In this document: positions 28,921 to 36,751 of the stretch, piece after piece | How the letters are laid out: every line of letters starts with the position of its first letter | Position numbering within the stretch: position 1 is the first letter of the stretch | DNA from: Shinella sp. SUS2 | GTDB lineage: Bacteria; Pseudomonadota; Alphaproteobacteria; Rhizobiales; Rhizobiaceae | Length of the DNA stretch: 64,000 nucleotides | Assembly: GCF_001262505.1 (NCBI RefSeq) | Contig: NZ_KQ410727.1 | Coordinates: 124,001-188,000, forward strand | Direction of reading: 5' to 3' | The notes under the pieces: model-generated | Told to the model about the DNA's origin: nothing | Databases searched by the model: none | What the model saw: the letters and a program-made list of their open reading frames with translations, nothing else | Position numbers and translations under genes: made by a program

Positions 28921-29151
28921 TTACTTGTCGTAAATGCCGCTGGAGGGTTCCGGCAAACTGCCGACGCCGTCGGGAACGAGGGCGGCGAGGTCAACACCCG
29001 AGGTGATTGTTGCGCCCGCTTTGCGCAGATCATCGGCAGCCTTCAAGGTCCCGCCCGTGGGCGACCCGATTTGCGTCGCAGTGCCTGCGTCGAGATCGAC
29101 GGACCAAAGACCAGCTTCACCTTTAATCCCCAAAATAACTATTCTTGCCAT
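28921..29151 (-). CDS. Candidate RiPP precursor peptide B (76 aa)
   Basis: 76-residue cysteine-free peptide, paralogous to peptide A. Residues 7-26 (LGIKGEAGLWSVDLDAGTAT) hold the shared LGxxGExGLWxxDLxxGxxT block; the C-terminus ends LPEPSSGIYDK. AAGGGAGAG precedes ATG 29151. It starts 25 nt after the SARP-like regulator stop. The absence of Cys argues against thiazol(in)e formation and leaves backbone thioamide, oxazoline or amidine as options. Modification is inferred. Confidence 0.75.
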   Translation of the reverse strand: MARIVILGIKGEAGLWSVDLDAGTATQIGSPTGGTLKAADDLRKAGATITSGVDLAALVPDGVGSLPEPSSGIYDK

Positions 29152-29176
29152 GCCTGCTCTCCCTTGTGAATCCTAA

Positions 29177-30988
29177 TTAAAATCCGGCTTTCTTTAACCC
29201 GTCATAATAATGTTTTCGCTGCCATTCCTCCTTAAATGGTATAATCGCTGTCCAGGATTCGAAATCGAAATCCGGATTGCTTTCGTATGTTCGCCGCACG
29301 AACAGCCTGGCCTTCTTGCGGTCTCCGAGCATTGCCCAGCTTGCGGCAGATAGACGATGGGCCGGCTGTTTGTCGTTCATCCGGTTTATGTAGGCGAGAG
29401 CGTCTTCATATCTGTCGAGCGCATACGAGGCACTCGCCGCGATCCAGAAATATTCGTCCGGCGGCAATGGATTGAGTTCGATTGCATGCTCAATCTTCTG
29501 CAAGCCGATATCTGGTCGAGAGCCCTGTACAAGTGTATCCGCGTAGCTCGCGATGACGTTGGCATAGTTGGGGCTTAGCTCCTCGGCGCGATCAAGATAG
29601 GCTGCGCTCTCGTCAAACTGGCGTGTATAGAGCTTGACGATGCCGAGTTCCCGGTAGCCCGAGGGCAGGCGCTCATCGACCTCGATCGCTTTTTGGGCAT
29701 GAAGTTCTGCTTGCTTGAGCAGTTCATGGTCGCCGCGTGCGGTCAGAACCCATTCGAGGAAGTAATTGTGTGCCAAGCCCCCCAAAGCAGGCGCATAGTT
29801 GCTGTTTTCCTTCAATGCCTCTCGAAAACTCTTGCGTGCACGACGGATATCGCGCAGGTCGAGATTTTTCGACTGGCCTTGCGCGGTGAGGAAGCTGCGG
29901 TAGGCCTTCGCATCGATTTCGTAGTCGCCGCGCACGAGCTCGTTGCGCTCGATTTCCGTCGCGATCGAACCCGCTATCTGGTGGGAGATCATCTGTCGTG
30001 AACGGGCGAGGCCTTCAGCCGAGAGCGGGAATCGTTCGGCCCAGACGACCTCATCGCTGCCGAAGAAGATGAGCTGGGTGAAGAGCGAATGGTGGTCGCC
30101 CTCGTCGCGCAGCCGTGTTTCCAGGATGTAGCTGATCTTGTGGCGCTCGTAGGTGGCCGCCCTGTCGGCCTGGAGCGAGATCTGCGCGGCGGTATGCGGT
30201 GCAATGATCGAAATGGAGCGCAGTGCGCAGAGGCCGATCGTCACGTCCTCGATCAACGCTTCGCTGAAGCGCGTGGCTGCCCGGGCGGCCAGCGTGGTGA
30301 CCGGTGGCAGCAGCACGACGCGCGGCGGATTCGGCCGGGCAAACCCGATATCCGCGTCTTGCAGCGTCAGTACGCGGGCAGGCGGCTGCGCGGTCATGAG
30401 GATTGGGGACGCGGCCGGCCGGCCCGTCAGCATGGCGCGCACTTCCTCGTCGTCCGGGTTGCTTTCCAGGAGACGCAGGGCCGCCGCGGCGCGCGCCTGT
30501 CGCAAGCCGGTGCCCCCCTGCCCATTGTTATCGAGCAATGCGCCGCGCAGAATGGCCATATGGGCGGCCCGCTGCAGCATGATCCAGCTCGAAAGGGCGC
30601 GGTTGCCGGGCTTTACATGTTTGAGGAAGTCGTCGGTCAGCGTGGCGGCGAGCACCGGGAGGCATGCGCCATCGTGAACCCCGTCGATATCGCTTTCGAC
30701 GGCATCCGGCCCGAGCCCGATCGCGGTGTCGGTGAAGGTGAGATAGATCCGGTCCAGCTCCCGCTGGCGCTTCTGGGTTCGTGAAACGGTCTGCCGGAGA
30801 TTGGCGAAGGCGGCGGCGCTGTTGCTGTCGTCCCAGAAGAGGCTCGCCGCATCCGCCCGCGGCATGTCGCTCACGCCGCGCGTCTGGAGATAGCAAAGGA
30901 TCAGGAGCGCCTTTTCGGGAAAGACGATGTCATTGCCGCCCTCGTCGAGCAGGCGCAGATGACCGAGCGTCTGCAGCCGTGCTGGCAT
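29177..30988 (-). CDS. SARP-like regulator with C-terminal TPR domain
   Basis: 603-aa regulator. The N-terminus (residues about 1-90; VFPEKALLILCYLQTRG, then SLFWDDSNSAAAFANLRQTVS) is the winged helix typical of SARP/BTAD-type activators, followed by a bacterial activator-like helical region to about 190. A middle part (about 220-370) resembles the domain found in TolB-like/adenylate cyclase-fused regulators (VVLLPPVTTLA, LIEDVTIGLCALRSI), and 370-560 contains TPR repeats (for example PSGYRELGIVKLYTRQFDES). It lies between the XRE gene and the precursors, so it probably activates this locus. The 3' half is visibly AT-richer than neighbouring genes. Confidence 0.75.
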   Translation of the reverse strand: MPARLQTLGHLRLLDEGGNDIVFPEKALLILCYLQTRGVSDMPRADAASLFWDDSNSAAAFANLRQTVSRTQKRQRELDRIYLTFTDTAIGLGPDAVESDIDGVHDGACLPVLAATLTDDFLKHVKPGNRALSSWIMLQRAAHMAILRGALLDNNGQGGTGLRQARAAAALRLLESNPDDEEVRAMLTGRPAASPILMTAQPPARVLTLQDADIGFARPNPPRVVLLPPVTTLAARAATRFSEALIEDVTIGLCALRSISIIAPHTAAQISLQADRAATYERHKISYILETRLRDEGDHHSLFTQLIFFGSDEVVWAERFPLSAEGLARSRQMISHQIAGSIATEIERNELVRGDYEIDAKAYRSFLTAQGQSKNLDLRDIRRARKSFREALKENSNYAPALGGLAHNYFLEWVLTARGDHELLKQAELHAQKAIEVDERLPSGYRELGIVKLYTRQFDESAAYLDRAEELSPNYANVIASYADTLVQGSRPDIGLQKIEHAIELNPLPPDEYFWIAASASYALDRYEDALAYINRMNDKQPAHRLSAASWAMLGDRKKARLFVRRTYESNPDFDFESWTAIIPFKEEWQRKHYYDGLKKAGF

Positions 30989-30994
30989 GTGGGG

Positions 30995-31438
30995 TCAGAT
31001 CCGCAGTTCCGGTGCGTTTTCTGCGCGTTCGCCGGCCTCTGTAGCGGCGCTCGCCTTGGACAGCGCCGTTGCCAGTGCGATGATCGACTTGCGCACACCC
31101 GCATCATCTATCTTCAGGAAGGCGCGGTTGAGGTCGAGGCCTTCCTTGGAGGAGACGAAGGTGGAGACGTCGCCCGTCTCATGCCCGACGCCGGCGGCCG
31201 GCGTGGCGCTGTCTTCATCCTGGAAGAAGAAGCTCGGCGGGACGCGGAACACTTCGGCGATGGCCTGCAGGCGGCTGGCGCTGATGCGGTTTGTGCCCTT
31301 TTCGTATTTCTGTACCTGCTGGAAGGTGACGCCGAGACGGTCGGCAAGCGCTTCCTGGCTCATGCCCACCATCAGCCGCCGCAAGCGGACGCGGGACCCG
31401 ACGAAGACGTCGATCGGATTCGGTGTTTTCTTGATCAT
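30995..31438 (-). CDS. XRE-family transcriptional regulator
   Basis: 147-aa protein with an N-terminal HTH_XRE domain at residues about 12-66 (VRLRRLMVGMSQEALADRLG and VQKYEKGTNRIS) and a short acidic C-terminal region. Start 31438 is set by GGGGAGAAA upstream; longer starts have none. Stop and the next start are 6 nt apart, so it heads the putative six-gene YcaO-TfuA transcription unit and may control it. Confidence 0.88.
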   Translation of the reverse strand: MIKKTPNPIDVFVGSRVRLRRLMVGMSQEALADRLGVTFQQVQKYEKGTNRISASRLQAIAEVFRVPPSFFFQDEDSATPAAGVGHETGDVSTFVSSKEGLDLNRAFLKIDDAGVRKSIIALATALSKASAATEAGERAENAPELRI

Positions 31439-31573
31439 GAGGCTTTCTCCCCTGTTGGACATGCCGGGGCATGGCGAGGTACGCATATCCCGTCACTCTG
31501 CTTGAATCGCCTGTCCGATGCAACTGCCGCGAACCGGATTTCCTTGCTACCGTAACGTGAGGCGACGTGTATT

Positions 31574-32335
31574 TTAGATATCATAACTTTGCGGCGCACT
31601 GAGGGAGGCGATGAATTTTTTCGTGCGCTCGCGCTCGGGCGTCGAGAAGATCGCGCGCGGCGGCCCCTCTTCGACGATGACGCCGCCATCGAGGAAAACG
31701 ACCGTGTCGGCAACGCGTGAGGCAAGGCGCAGATCGTGCGTTGCCATGACCATGGTCGTGCCCTCGCGGGCGAGCCGGCTCAGCACCTCGACCACCTCTT
31801 CCGCGAGCTCCGGATCGAGCGCGGAGGTCGGCTCGTCGCAGAGCAGGACGCGCGGCGAGGGGGCAAGCGCGCGGGCAATGGCGACACGCTGCTGCTGGCC
31901 GCCCGACAGCGTTGCCGGCCAGGCGTCGGCCTTGTGTGCCATGCCGACCTTTTCGAGCAGTTCCACGGCGCGGGCGCGTGCCTTTTCCGCGGGCCATTTG
32001 AGGACGGTGACGAGGCCTTCCATCACGTTGGCGATCGCCGTCTGATGCGGGAAGAGCTGGAAGTTCTGGAAGACCATTCCGGTCTGGCGGCGCAGCTTCT
32101 GCACCGCGTCCCAGCCGACCTTGCGGCCGGGCGCGAAGTCGATCGTTTCGCTGCCGAGCTTGATGGAGCCCGAGGTCGGCGTCTCCAGCAGGTTGATGCA
32201 GCGTAGCAGCGTGCTCTTGCCGCCGCCCGAAGGGCCGACCAGTGCCGTGACCGTGCCCTCCGGCAGGCTGAGGCTGATGTCGCGCAGCACGAGGTTGTCG
32301 CCGAAGCGTTTTTCGATATGGCTGAGTTCGATCAT
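31574..32335 (-). CDS. Polar/cystine-type amino acid ABC transporter ATP-binding protein
   Basis: ABC ATPase of 253 aa: Walker A GPSGGGKST, signature LSGGQQQR, Walker B VLLCDEPTSALDPE, H-loop MATHDLRLASR. The GlnQ/TcyN type is clear. The ATG (32335) overlaps the permease stop by 4 nt. The gene ends 135 nt before the XRE gene start. Confidence 0.92.
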   Translation of the reverse strand: MIELSHIEKRFGDNLVLRDISLSLPEGTVTALVGPSGGGKSTLLRCINLLETPTSGSIKLGSETIDFAPGRKVGWDAVQKLRRQTGMVFQNFQLFPHQTAIANVMEGLVTVLKWPAEKARARAVELLEKVGMAHKADAWPATLSGGQQQRVAIARALAPSPRVLLCDEPTSALDPELAEEVVEVLSRLAREGTTMVMATHDLRLASRVADTVVFLDGGVIVEEGPPRAIFSTPERERTKKFIASLSAPQSYDI

Positions 32336-33012
32336 GTGCGAGCCTCCAGGAAGCCGCCATAGCGGGCAAAGCGCCGTTCCAGCCGGACCTGCAGGGCCGA
32401 AAGAACAGAGCTGAGCGCCAGATAGATCAGCGCCGCCTCGATATAGAGGATCAGCGGCTCGTAGGTCGTGGCGACGATGCGCTGGGCCGTTTGGAACAGC
32501 TCCGGTACGGTGACGGCGGCCGCAAGCGACGTGTCCTTCACCAGCGATATGAAGGTGTTGGAGAGCGGCGGCACGGCGACGCGCGTCGCCTGCGGCAGAA
32601 TGGTGCGGCGCATCGCCTGCGACCAGCTCATGCCGATTGAATAGGCCGCCTCCCACTGGCCGCGCGGCACGGAGGCGATGACGGCGCGGATGATTTCCGA
32701 CGTATAGGCCCCGACATTCAACGTGAAGCCGATGAGGGCGGCCGGAAAGGCATCGAGCAGGATGCCGATGCTCGGCAGGCCGTAGAAGATGACGAAAAGC
32801 TGCACCAGCAGCGGCGTGCCGCGGATCACCCAGACATAGAAGCGGGCAATGGCGACGAGCGGACGCGGCCCGAACAGTCGGGCGATGGCCGTGACGAGGC
32901 CGAGGGTAAGTCCGAGCGCGAAGGAAAGCAGGGTGAGCGGAATGGTGAAGACGAGCGCGGCCCACAGCAGGGGGACCAGCGAATCCAGCATCAGTTGAAG
33001 CCACGGCGGCAC
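32332..33012 (-). CDS. Polar amino acid ABC transporter permease (TcyL/YecS-like)
   Basis: Membrane protein of 226 aa with five hydrophobic segments and the EAA-loop block QWEAAYSIGMSWSQAMRRTILPQA. FYVWVIRGTPLLVQLFVIFY is the usual HisM/TcyL signature. It starts at GTG 33012, 8 nt after GGAGG. Confidence 0.9.
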   Translation of the reverse strand: MPPWLQLMLDSLVPLLWAALVFTIPLTLLSFALGLTLGLVTAIARLFGPRPLVAIARFYVWVIRGTPLLVQLFVIFYGLPSIGILLDAFPAALIGFTLNVGAYTSEIIRAVIASVPRGQWEAAYSIGMSWSQAMRRTILPQATRVAVPPLSNTFISLVKDTSLAAAVTVPELFQTAQRIVATTYEPLILYIEAALIYLALSSVLSALQVRLERRFARYGGFLEART

Positions 33013-33035
33013 GGGAAAAACCTCCGGAAATGCGG

Positions 33036-33059
33036 CTGGCCGGGGTTATCCCCGGCCAG
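33036..33059 (-). terminator. Stem-loop after the amino acid binding-protein gene
   Basis: Perfect 10-bp stem CTGGCCGGGG / CCCCGGCCAG with loop TTAT, in the 106-nt gap between the binding-protein stop and the permease start. No U-run follows, so it is likelier an attenuator or mRNA-end protector. Confidence 0.6.
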
Positions 33060-33118
33060 GTCATGGTTTTATCTATAGTCGAGGACGGAGCCGCCGCGAA
33101 GCGGTTCTCGGCCAGGAA

Positions 33119-33892
33119 TTACTTCGAGACGTCCTGCCCGAAATACTTGTCCGAGATCGCCTGGTAGGTGCCGTCCGCCTTGATGTCGACGAGTGCCTTG
33201 TTGATCGCTTCCAGAAGCTCCGGCTCGCCCTTGCGGATGATCACGCCGGAATAGTCGGCGTTTTCCTGCTCGGCGGCGATCTGCACATTCGCGTCCGGCT
33301 TGTGCTTCTTGAAGTCGAGGAAGGACAGGCTGTCGTTGATCGTCGCATCGGCGCGGCCGGTCAGGACGAGCTGGATCGACTGATCGAAACCGTCGGTGCC
33401 GACGAGCTCGGCGCCGGCTTCCTGAGCAAGCTTTCCGAAGTTGGAGGTCAGCGACTGGGCGGACTTCTTGCCCTTGAGGTCAGCGAAACCCTTGATGCTG
33501 TCGTCGTCGGCGCGCACGATGAGCACGGCCTTGGAAGCGATGTAGGGCTCGGAGAAGTCGTACTTCTGCTTGCGTGCCTCGGTGATGCCGACCTGGTTGA
33601 TCACGGCGTCGTAGCGGTTGGCGTCGAGGCCGGCGATCAGGCCGTCCCATTTGCCTTCCAGGAACTCGGCCTTGACGCCGAGCTTCTTGGCGATGGCCTC
33701 GCCGATCTCGACATCGAAGCCGACCAGCTTGCCGTCGGTGTCATGGTAGGTGAAGGGCGCATAGGTGCCTTCGGTACCGATCTTCAGCGCGCCGGCGGCC
33801 TGTACGGCTGCGAGGTTTTCACCGGCATGGGCCGGGGCGAGGATGGCGGCCTGGAGCGCTGCGGCGGCGGCGAGGGTCTTCAACCAGTTCAT
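33119..33892 (-). CDS. Amino acid (cystine-type) ABC transporter substrate-binding protein
   Basis: Periplasmic PBP type 2 protein of 257 aa with signal peptide ending PAHAGEN and SBP_bac_3 blocks LKIGTEGTYAPFTYHD, VGFDVEIGEAIAKKLG and DAVINQVGITEARK. The sequence resembles FliY/TcyJ cystine-binding proteins. GGAG lies before ATG 33892. It may import cystine, but ligand identity is not proven by sequence. Confidence 0.88.
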   Translation of the reverse strand: MNWLKTLAAAAALQAAILAPAHAGENLAAVQAAGALKIGTEGTYAPFTYHDTDGKLVGFDVEIGEAIAKKLGVKAEFLEGKWDGLIAGLDANRYDAVINQVGITEARKQKYDFSEPYIASKAVLIVRADDDSIKGFADLKGKKSAQSLTSNFGKLAQEAGAELVGTDGFDQSIQLVLTGRADATINDSLSFLDFKKHKPDANVQIAAEQENADYSGVIIRKGEPELLEAINKALVDIKADGTYQAISDKYFGQDVSK

Positions 33893-34171
33893 CTTGGGAC
33901 TCCGTTTCTGGCTCAAGTGTTCGATGGGCGATAGATCGCAGAAATCGGTGCAAAACGATGGGCAGAAAACTGCGAATAAAATCGGCAAATGCAAATATTT
34001 TTCTCATTTTTCGCGGTGTAGCGGCGGAGAAGGGCGCGTTTCACTTGAAAAATCGGGCGTTGCGAGAGGTCTGCGACCTTTGTGCATTTCGTGTTTTTAG
34101 GGGCTTGCCAAGTTCGCAAACAGGGACAATTGATGTCGCACCCAAAATAACAACCGGGGAAGGAAAACAAA
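33893..34171. other. Divergent promoter region between the two binding-protein genes
   Basis: AT-rich stretches at 33960-34015 and 34085-34150 probably hold the two divergent promoters. No gene or strong dyad was seen. GGGGAAGGAAAACAAA immediately precedes the peptide-binding-protein ATG. Confidence 0.5.
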
Positions 34172-35767
34172 ATGGCAAACAGACTGATTGGCTTTCGTGC
34201 GGCTCTTCTTGCAGGTGCAATCCTGCTGGGCGCCAGCCCTGTATTGGCAGAAACGGTGCTTCACCGTGGCAATGCGGGTGAACCGCAGACCCTCGACCAG
34301 GCGCATACCTCCATCAACATCGAAGAATTCATCCTCAAGGACCTTTACGAAGGCCTGACCATCTATGACGCCTCGGGCAAGATCGTTCCCGGCGCTGCGG
34401 AAAGCTGGACCGTCTCCGACGACGGCGCGGTCTACACGTTCAAGCTGCGCGGCAACGCGAAGTGGTCGGACGGTTCGCCGGTGACGGCGGAAGACTTTGT
34501 CTTCTCCTTCACCCGCGTTGAGGATCCGAAGACGGCGGCCGGCTACGCGAACATCCTCTATCCGATCAAGAACGCGGAAAAGGTCAACAAGGGCGAGCTT
34601 GGCCTCGACCAGCTTGGCGTCAAGGCTGTCGATGCCACGACGCTGGAAGTGACGCTGGAGCGTCCGACGCCCTTCTTCCTCGAATTGCTCGCGCACCAGA
34701 CGGCGCTGCCGGTCTCCAAGGCCAGCGTCGAAAAGAACGGCGCGGATTTCGTGAAGCCCGGCACGATGGTTTCCAACGGTGCCTTCAAGCTCGTCAGCCA
34801 TGTGCCGAACGACAATCTTGTCGTCGAGAAGAACGCGAACTACTGGGACGCTGCCAACGTCAAGCTCGACAAGGTGATCTTCTACCCGATCGACGATCAG
34901 GCCGCCTCGGTCCGTCGCTTCGAGGCGAAGGAAATGGACCTCGTCTACAACTTCTCTGCCGACCAGATCGAGCGCCTGAAGAAGAGCTATGGCGAGCAGG
35001 TCCACGTTTCGCCGACGCTGGCAACCTACTACTACCCTTTCGACACCCGCACCGAGCCCTATAGCGACGTTCGCGTGCGCCGCGCGCTCTCCATGGCCAT
35101 CGACCGCGACTTCCTGGCCAAGGAAATCTATTCCGGCTCGCAGCTTCCGGCCTATTCCATGGTGCCCCCGGGCATGCAGGGCTATGAGCCGGCCTATGCC
35201 GATTTCGGCGCGCTCTCGCAGCTCGACCGCGAGGACGAGGCGCTCAAGCTGATGAAGGAAGCCGGTTACGGCGAAGGCGGCAAGCCGCTGAAGATCGAGC
35301 TGCGCTACAACACCAACCCGAACCACGAGCGCGTGGCGACGGCTGTTGCCGACATGTGGAAGAACACCTTCGGCGCCGATGTGTCGCTGGTGAACCTCGA
35401 CGTGTCCTCGCACTACGCCTATCTCCAGGAAGGCGGCGCGTTCAACGTGGCGCGTGCCGGCTGGGTCGCCGACTATGCGGATGCGGAAAACTTCCTGGCC
35501 CTCAGCGTCAGCACCAACAAGACCTTCAACTACGGCAAGTTCACGAATGCCGAGTTCGATGACCTCATGAAGAAGTCGTACGAAGAGCGTGACCCGGCGG
35601 CGCGCGCCAAGGTCCTGCATGACGCAGAAGCCGTGCTGATGCGCGAACAGCCGATCGCCCCGCTCCTGACGCAGGCCGACCTGTGGCTCGTCTCCAGCAA
35701 GGTTCAGGGTTGGCAGGACAATGCCGCCAACCAGCACCTGAGCCGCTTCCTCAGCGTTTCGGAATGA
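34172..35767 (+). CDS. Oligopeptide/dipeptide ABC transporter substrate-binding protein
   Basis: Periplasmic SBP_bac_5 protein of 531 aa with signal peptide ending SPVLAETV, GNAGEPQTLDQAHTS and DLYEGLTIYDASGKIVPG near the N-terminus and the family block YTFKLRGNAKWSDGSPVTAEDF. The overall pattern matches OppA-like peptide-binding proteins. It heads a co-directional set with two permeases and a fused ATPase. Confidence 0.93.
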   Translation: MANRLIGFRAALLAGAILLGASPVLAETVLHRGNAGEPQTLDQAHTSINIEEFILKDLYEGLTIYDASGKIVPGAAESWTVSDDGAVYTFKLRGNAKWSDGSPVTAEDFVFSFTRVEDPKTAAGYANILYPIKNAEKVNKGELGLDQLGVKAVDATTLEVTLERPTPFFLELLAHQTALPVSKASVEKNGADFVKPGTMVSNGAFKLVSHVPNDNLVVEKNANYWDAANVKLDKVIFYPIDDQAASVRRFEAKEMDLVYNFSADQIERLKKSYGEQVHVSPTLATYYYPFDTRTEPYSDVRVRRALSMAIDRDFLAKEIYSGSQLPAYSMVPPGMQGYEPAYADFGALSQLDREDEALKLMKEAGYGEGGKPLKIELRYNTNPNHERVATAVADMWKNTFGADVSLVNLDVSSHYAYLQEGGAFNVARAGWVADYADAENFLALSVSTNKTFNYGKFTNAEFDDLMKKSYEERDPAARAKVLHDAEAVLMREQPIAPLLTQADLWLVSSKVQGWQDNAANQHLSRFLSVSE

Positions 35768-35772
35768 TCCGA

Positions 35773-35808
35773 CGAAAGTGCGCGGCCTCCTGAGGCCGCG
35801 CACTTTCG
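35773..35808 (+). terminator. 17-bp perfect stem-loop after the peptide-binding-protein gene
   Basis: CGAAAGTGCGCGGCCTC / GAGGCCGCGCACTTTCG with a 2-base loop, without a U-run. It starts 5 nt after the stop codon and precedes the permease genes; it probably stabilises the upstream mRNA and partly attenuates readthrough. Confidence 0.7.
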
Positions 35809-35827
35809 TATCTGGGGAGACCTAGTC

Positions 35828-36751
35828 ATGTTTGCATTCGTTCTGCGGCGCCTAGCAAGCGCCGTGCCGACGCTATTCATCGTCGTCACAATCTCGTTCT
35901 TTCTCATGCGCTTTGCGCCCGGCGGCCCGTTCAACCTCGAACGCCCTCTACCGCCTGCCACGATGGAAAATCTGATGCGAGCCTACCAGCTCGATCAGCC
36001 CCTCTGGCGCCAATACCTCACCTACATGGGCAATGCCGTCAGCGGCGATTTCGGACCGAGCTACATCTACAAGGACAACACCGTTGCCGAACTCATCGGC
36101 AAGGGTCTGCCCTACTCGATGGAACTTGGTTTCTATGCGCTGCTCCTGGCGCTTATCGGCGGCGTCATCGTCGGTACGATTGCGGCCTTGCGTCAGAACA
36201 GTGCGCTGGATTTCGCGGTCATGTCGGTCGCGACGGTCGGCGTCACGGTGCCGAACTTCGTCGTCGGGCCGGTCCTGACGCTGATCTTTGCCATCGTGCT
36301 CGCCTGGCTTCCGGCGGGTGGCTGGGGCGACGGTTCGCTGCGCTTCCTCATCCTGCCGATGATCGCGCTCGCCCTGCCGCAGCTTGCGGTTTTCGCGCGC
36401 CTGACCCGCGGCTCGATGATCGAGGCCTTGCGCACCGACCACATCCGCACCGCGCGGGCCTATGGCCTGCCGGCAAAATCGGTGGTCGTGGTGCACGCCA
36501 TGCGCGGCGCCATGCTGCCCATCGTGTCCTATCTCGCGCCCTGCGCTGCCGCTCTTTTGACCGGCTCCGCCGTGGTCGAGACCATCTTCACCATCCCCGG
36601 CGTCGGGCGCTATTTCGTGCTCGGGGCGATCAACCGCGACTATACGCTCGTCATGGGCACGGTCGTCCTGATCGCCATCTTCGTCATCGTCTTCAATCTG
36701 CTGGTCGACATTCTCTATGGCCTGCTCGATCCGAGGGTTCGCCATGACTGA
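35828..36751 (+). CDS. Peptide ABC transporter permease (OppB/DppB-like)
   Basis: Membrane protein of 307 aa with about six hydrophobic segments. It has the DppB opening LRRLASAVPTLFIVVTISFF, the DQPLWRQYLTYMGNAVSGDFG block and the EAA loop HIRTARAYGLPAKSVVVVHA. It overlaps the next permease gene by 8 nt. Confidence 0.93.
   Translation: MFAFVLRRLASAVPTLFIVVTISFFLMRFAPGGPFNLERPLPPATMENLMRAYQLDQPLWRQYLTYMGNAVSGDFGPSYIYKDNTVAELIGKGLPYSMELGFYALLLALIGGVIVGTIAALRQNSALDFAVMSVATVGVTVPNFVVGPVLTLIFAIVLAWLPAGGWGDGSLRFLILPMIALALPQLAVFARLTRGSMIEALRTDHIRTARAYGLPAKSVVVVHAMRGAMLPIVSYLAPCAAALLTGSAVVETIFTIPGVGRYFVLGAINRDYTLVMGTVVLIAIFVIVFNLLVDILYGLLDPRVRHD

Noticed and set aside
28723..29169. 148-codon plus-strand frame across the precursor peptides
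   Set aside because: It runs opposite peptide B and the spacer stem-loop, with no ribosome site; the minus-strand peptides have strong ones and share motifs.
34097..35803. 568-codon open frame on the minus strand
   Set aside because: It mirrors the peptide-binding-protein gene, which has a signal peptide, ribosome site and family motifs.
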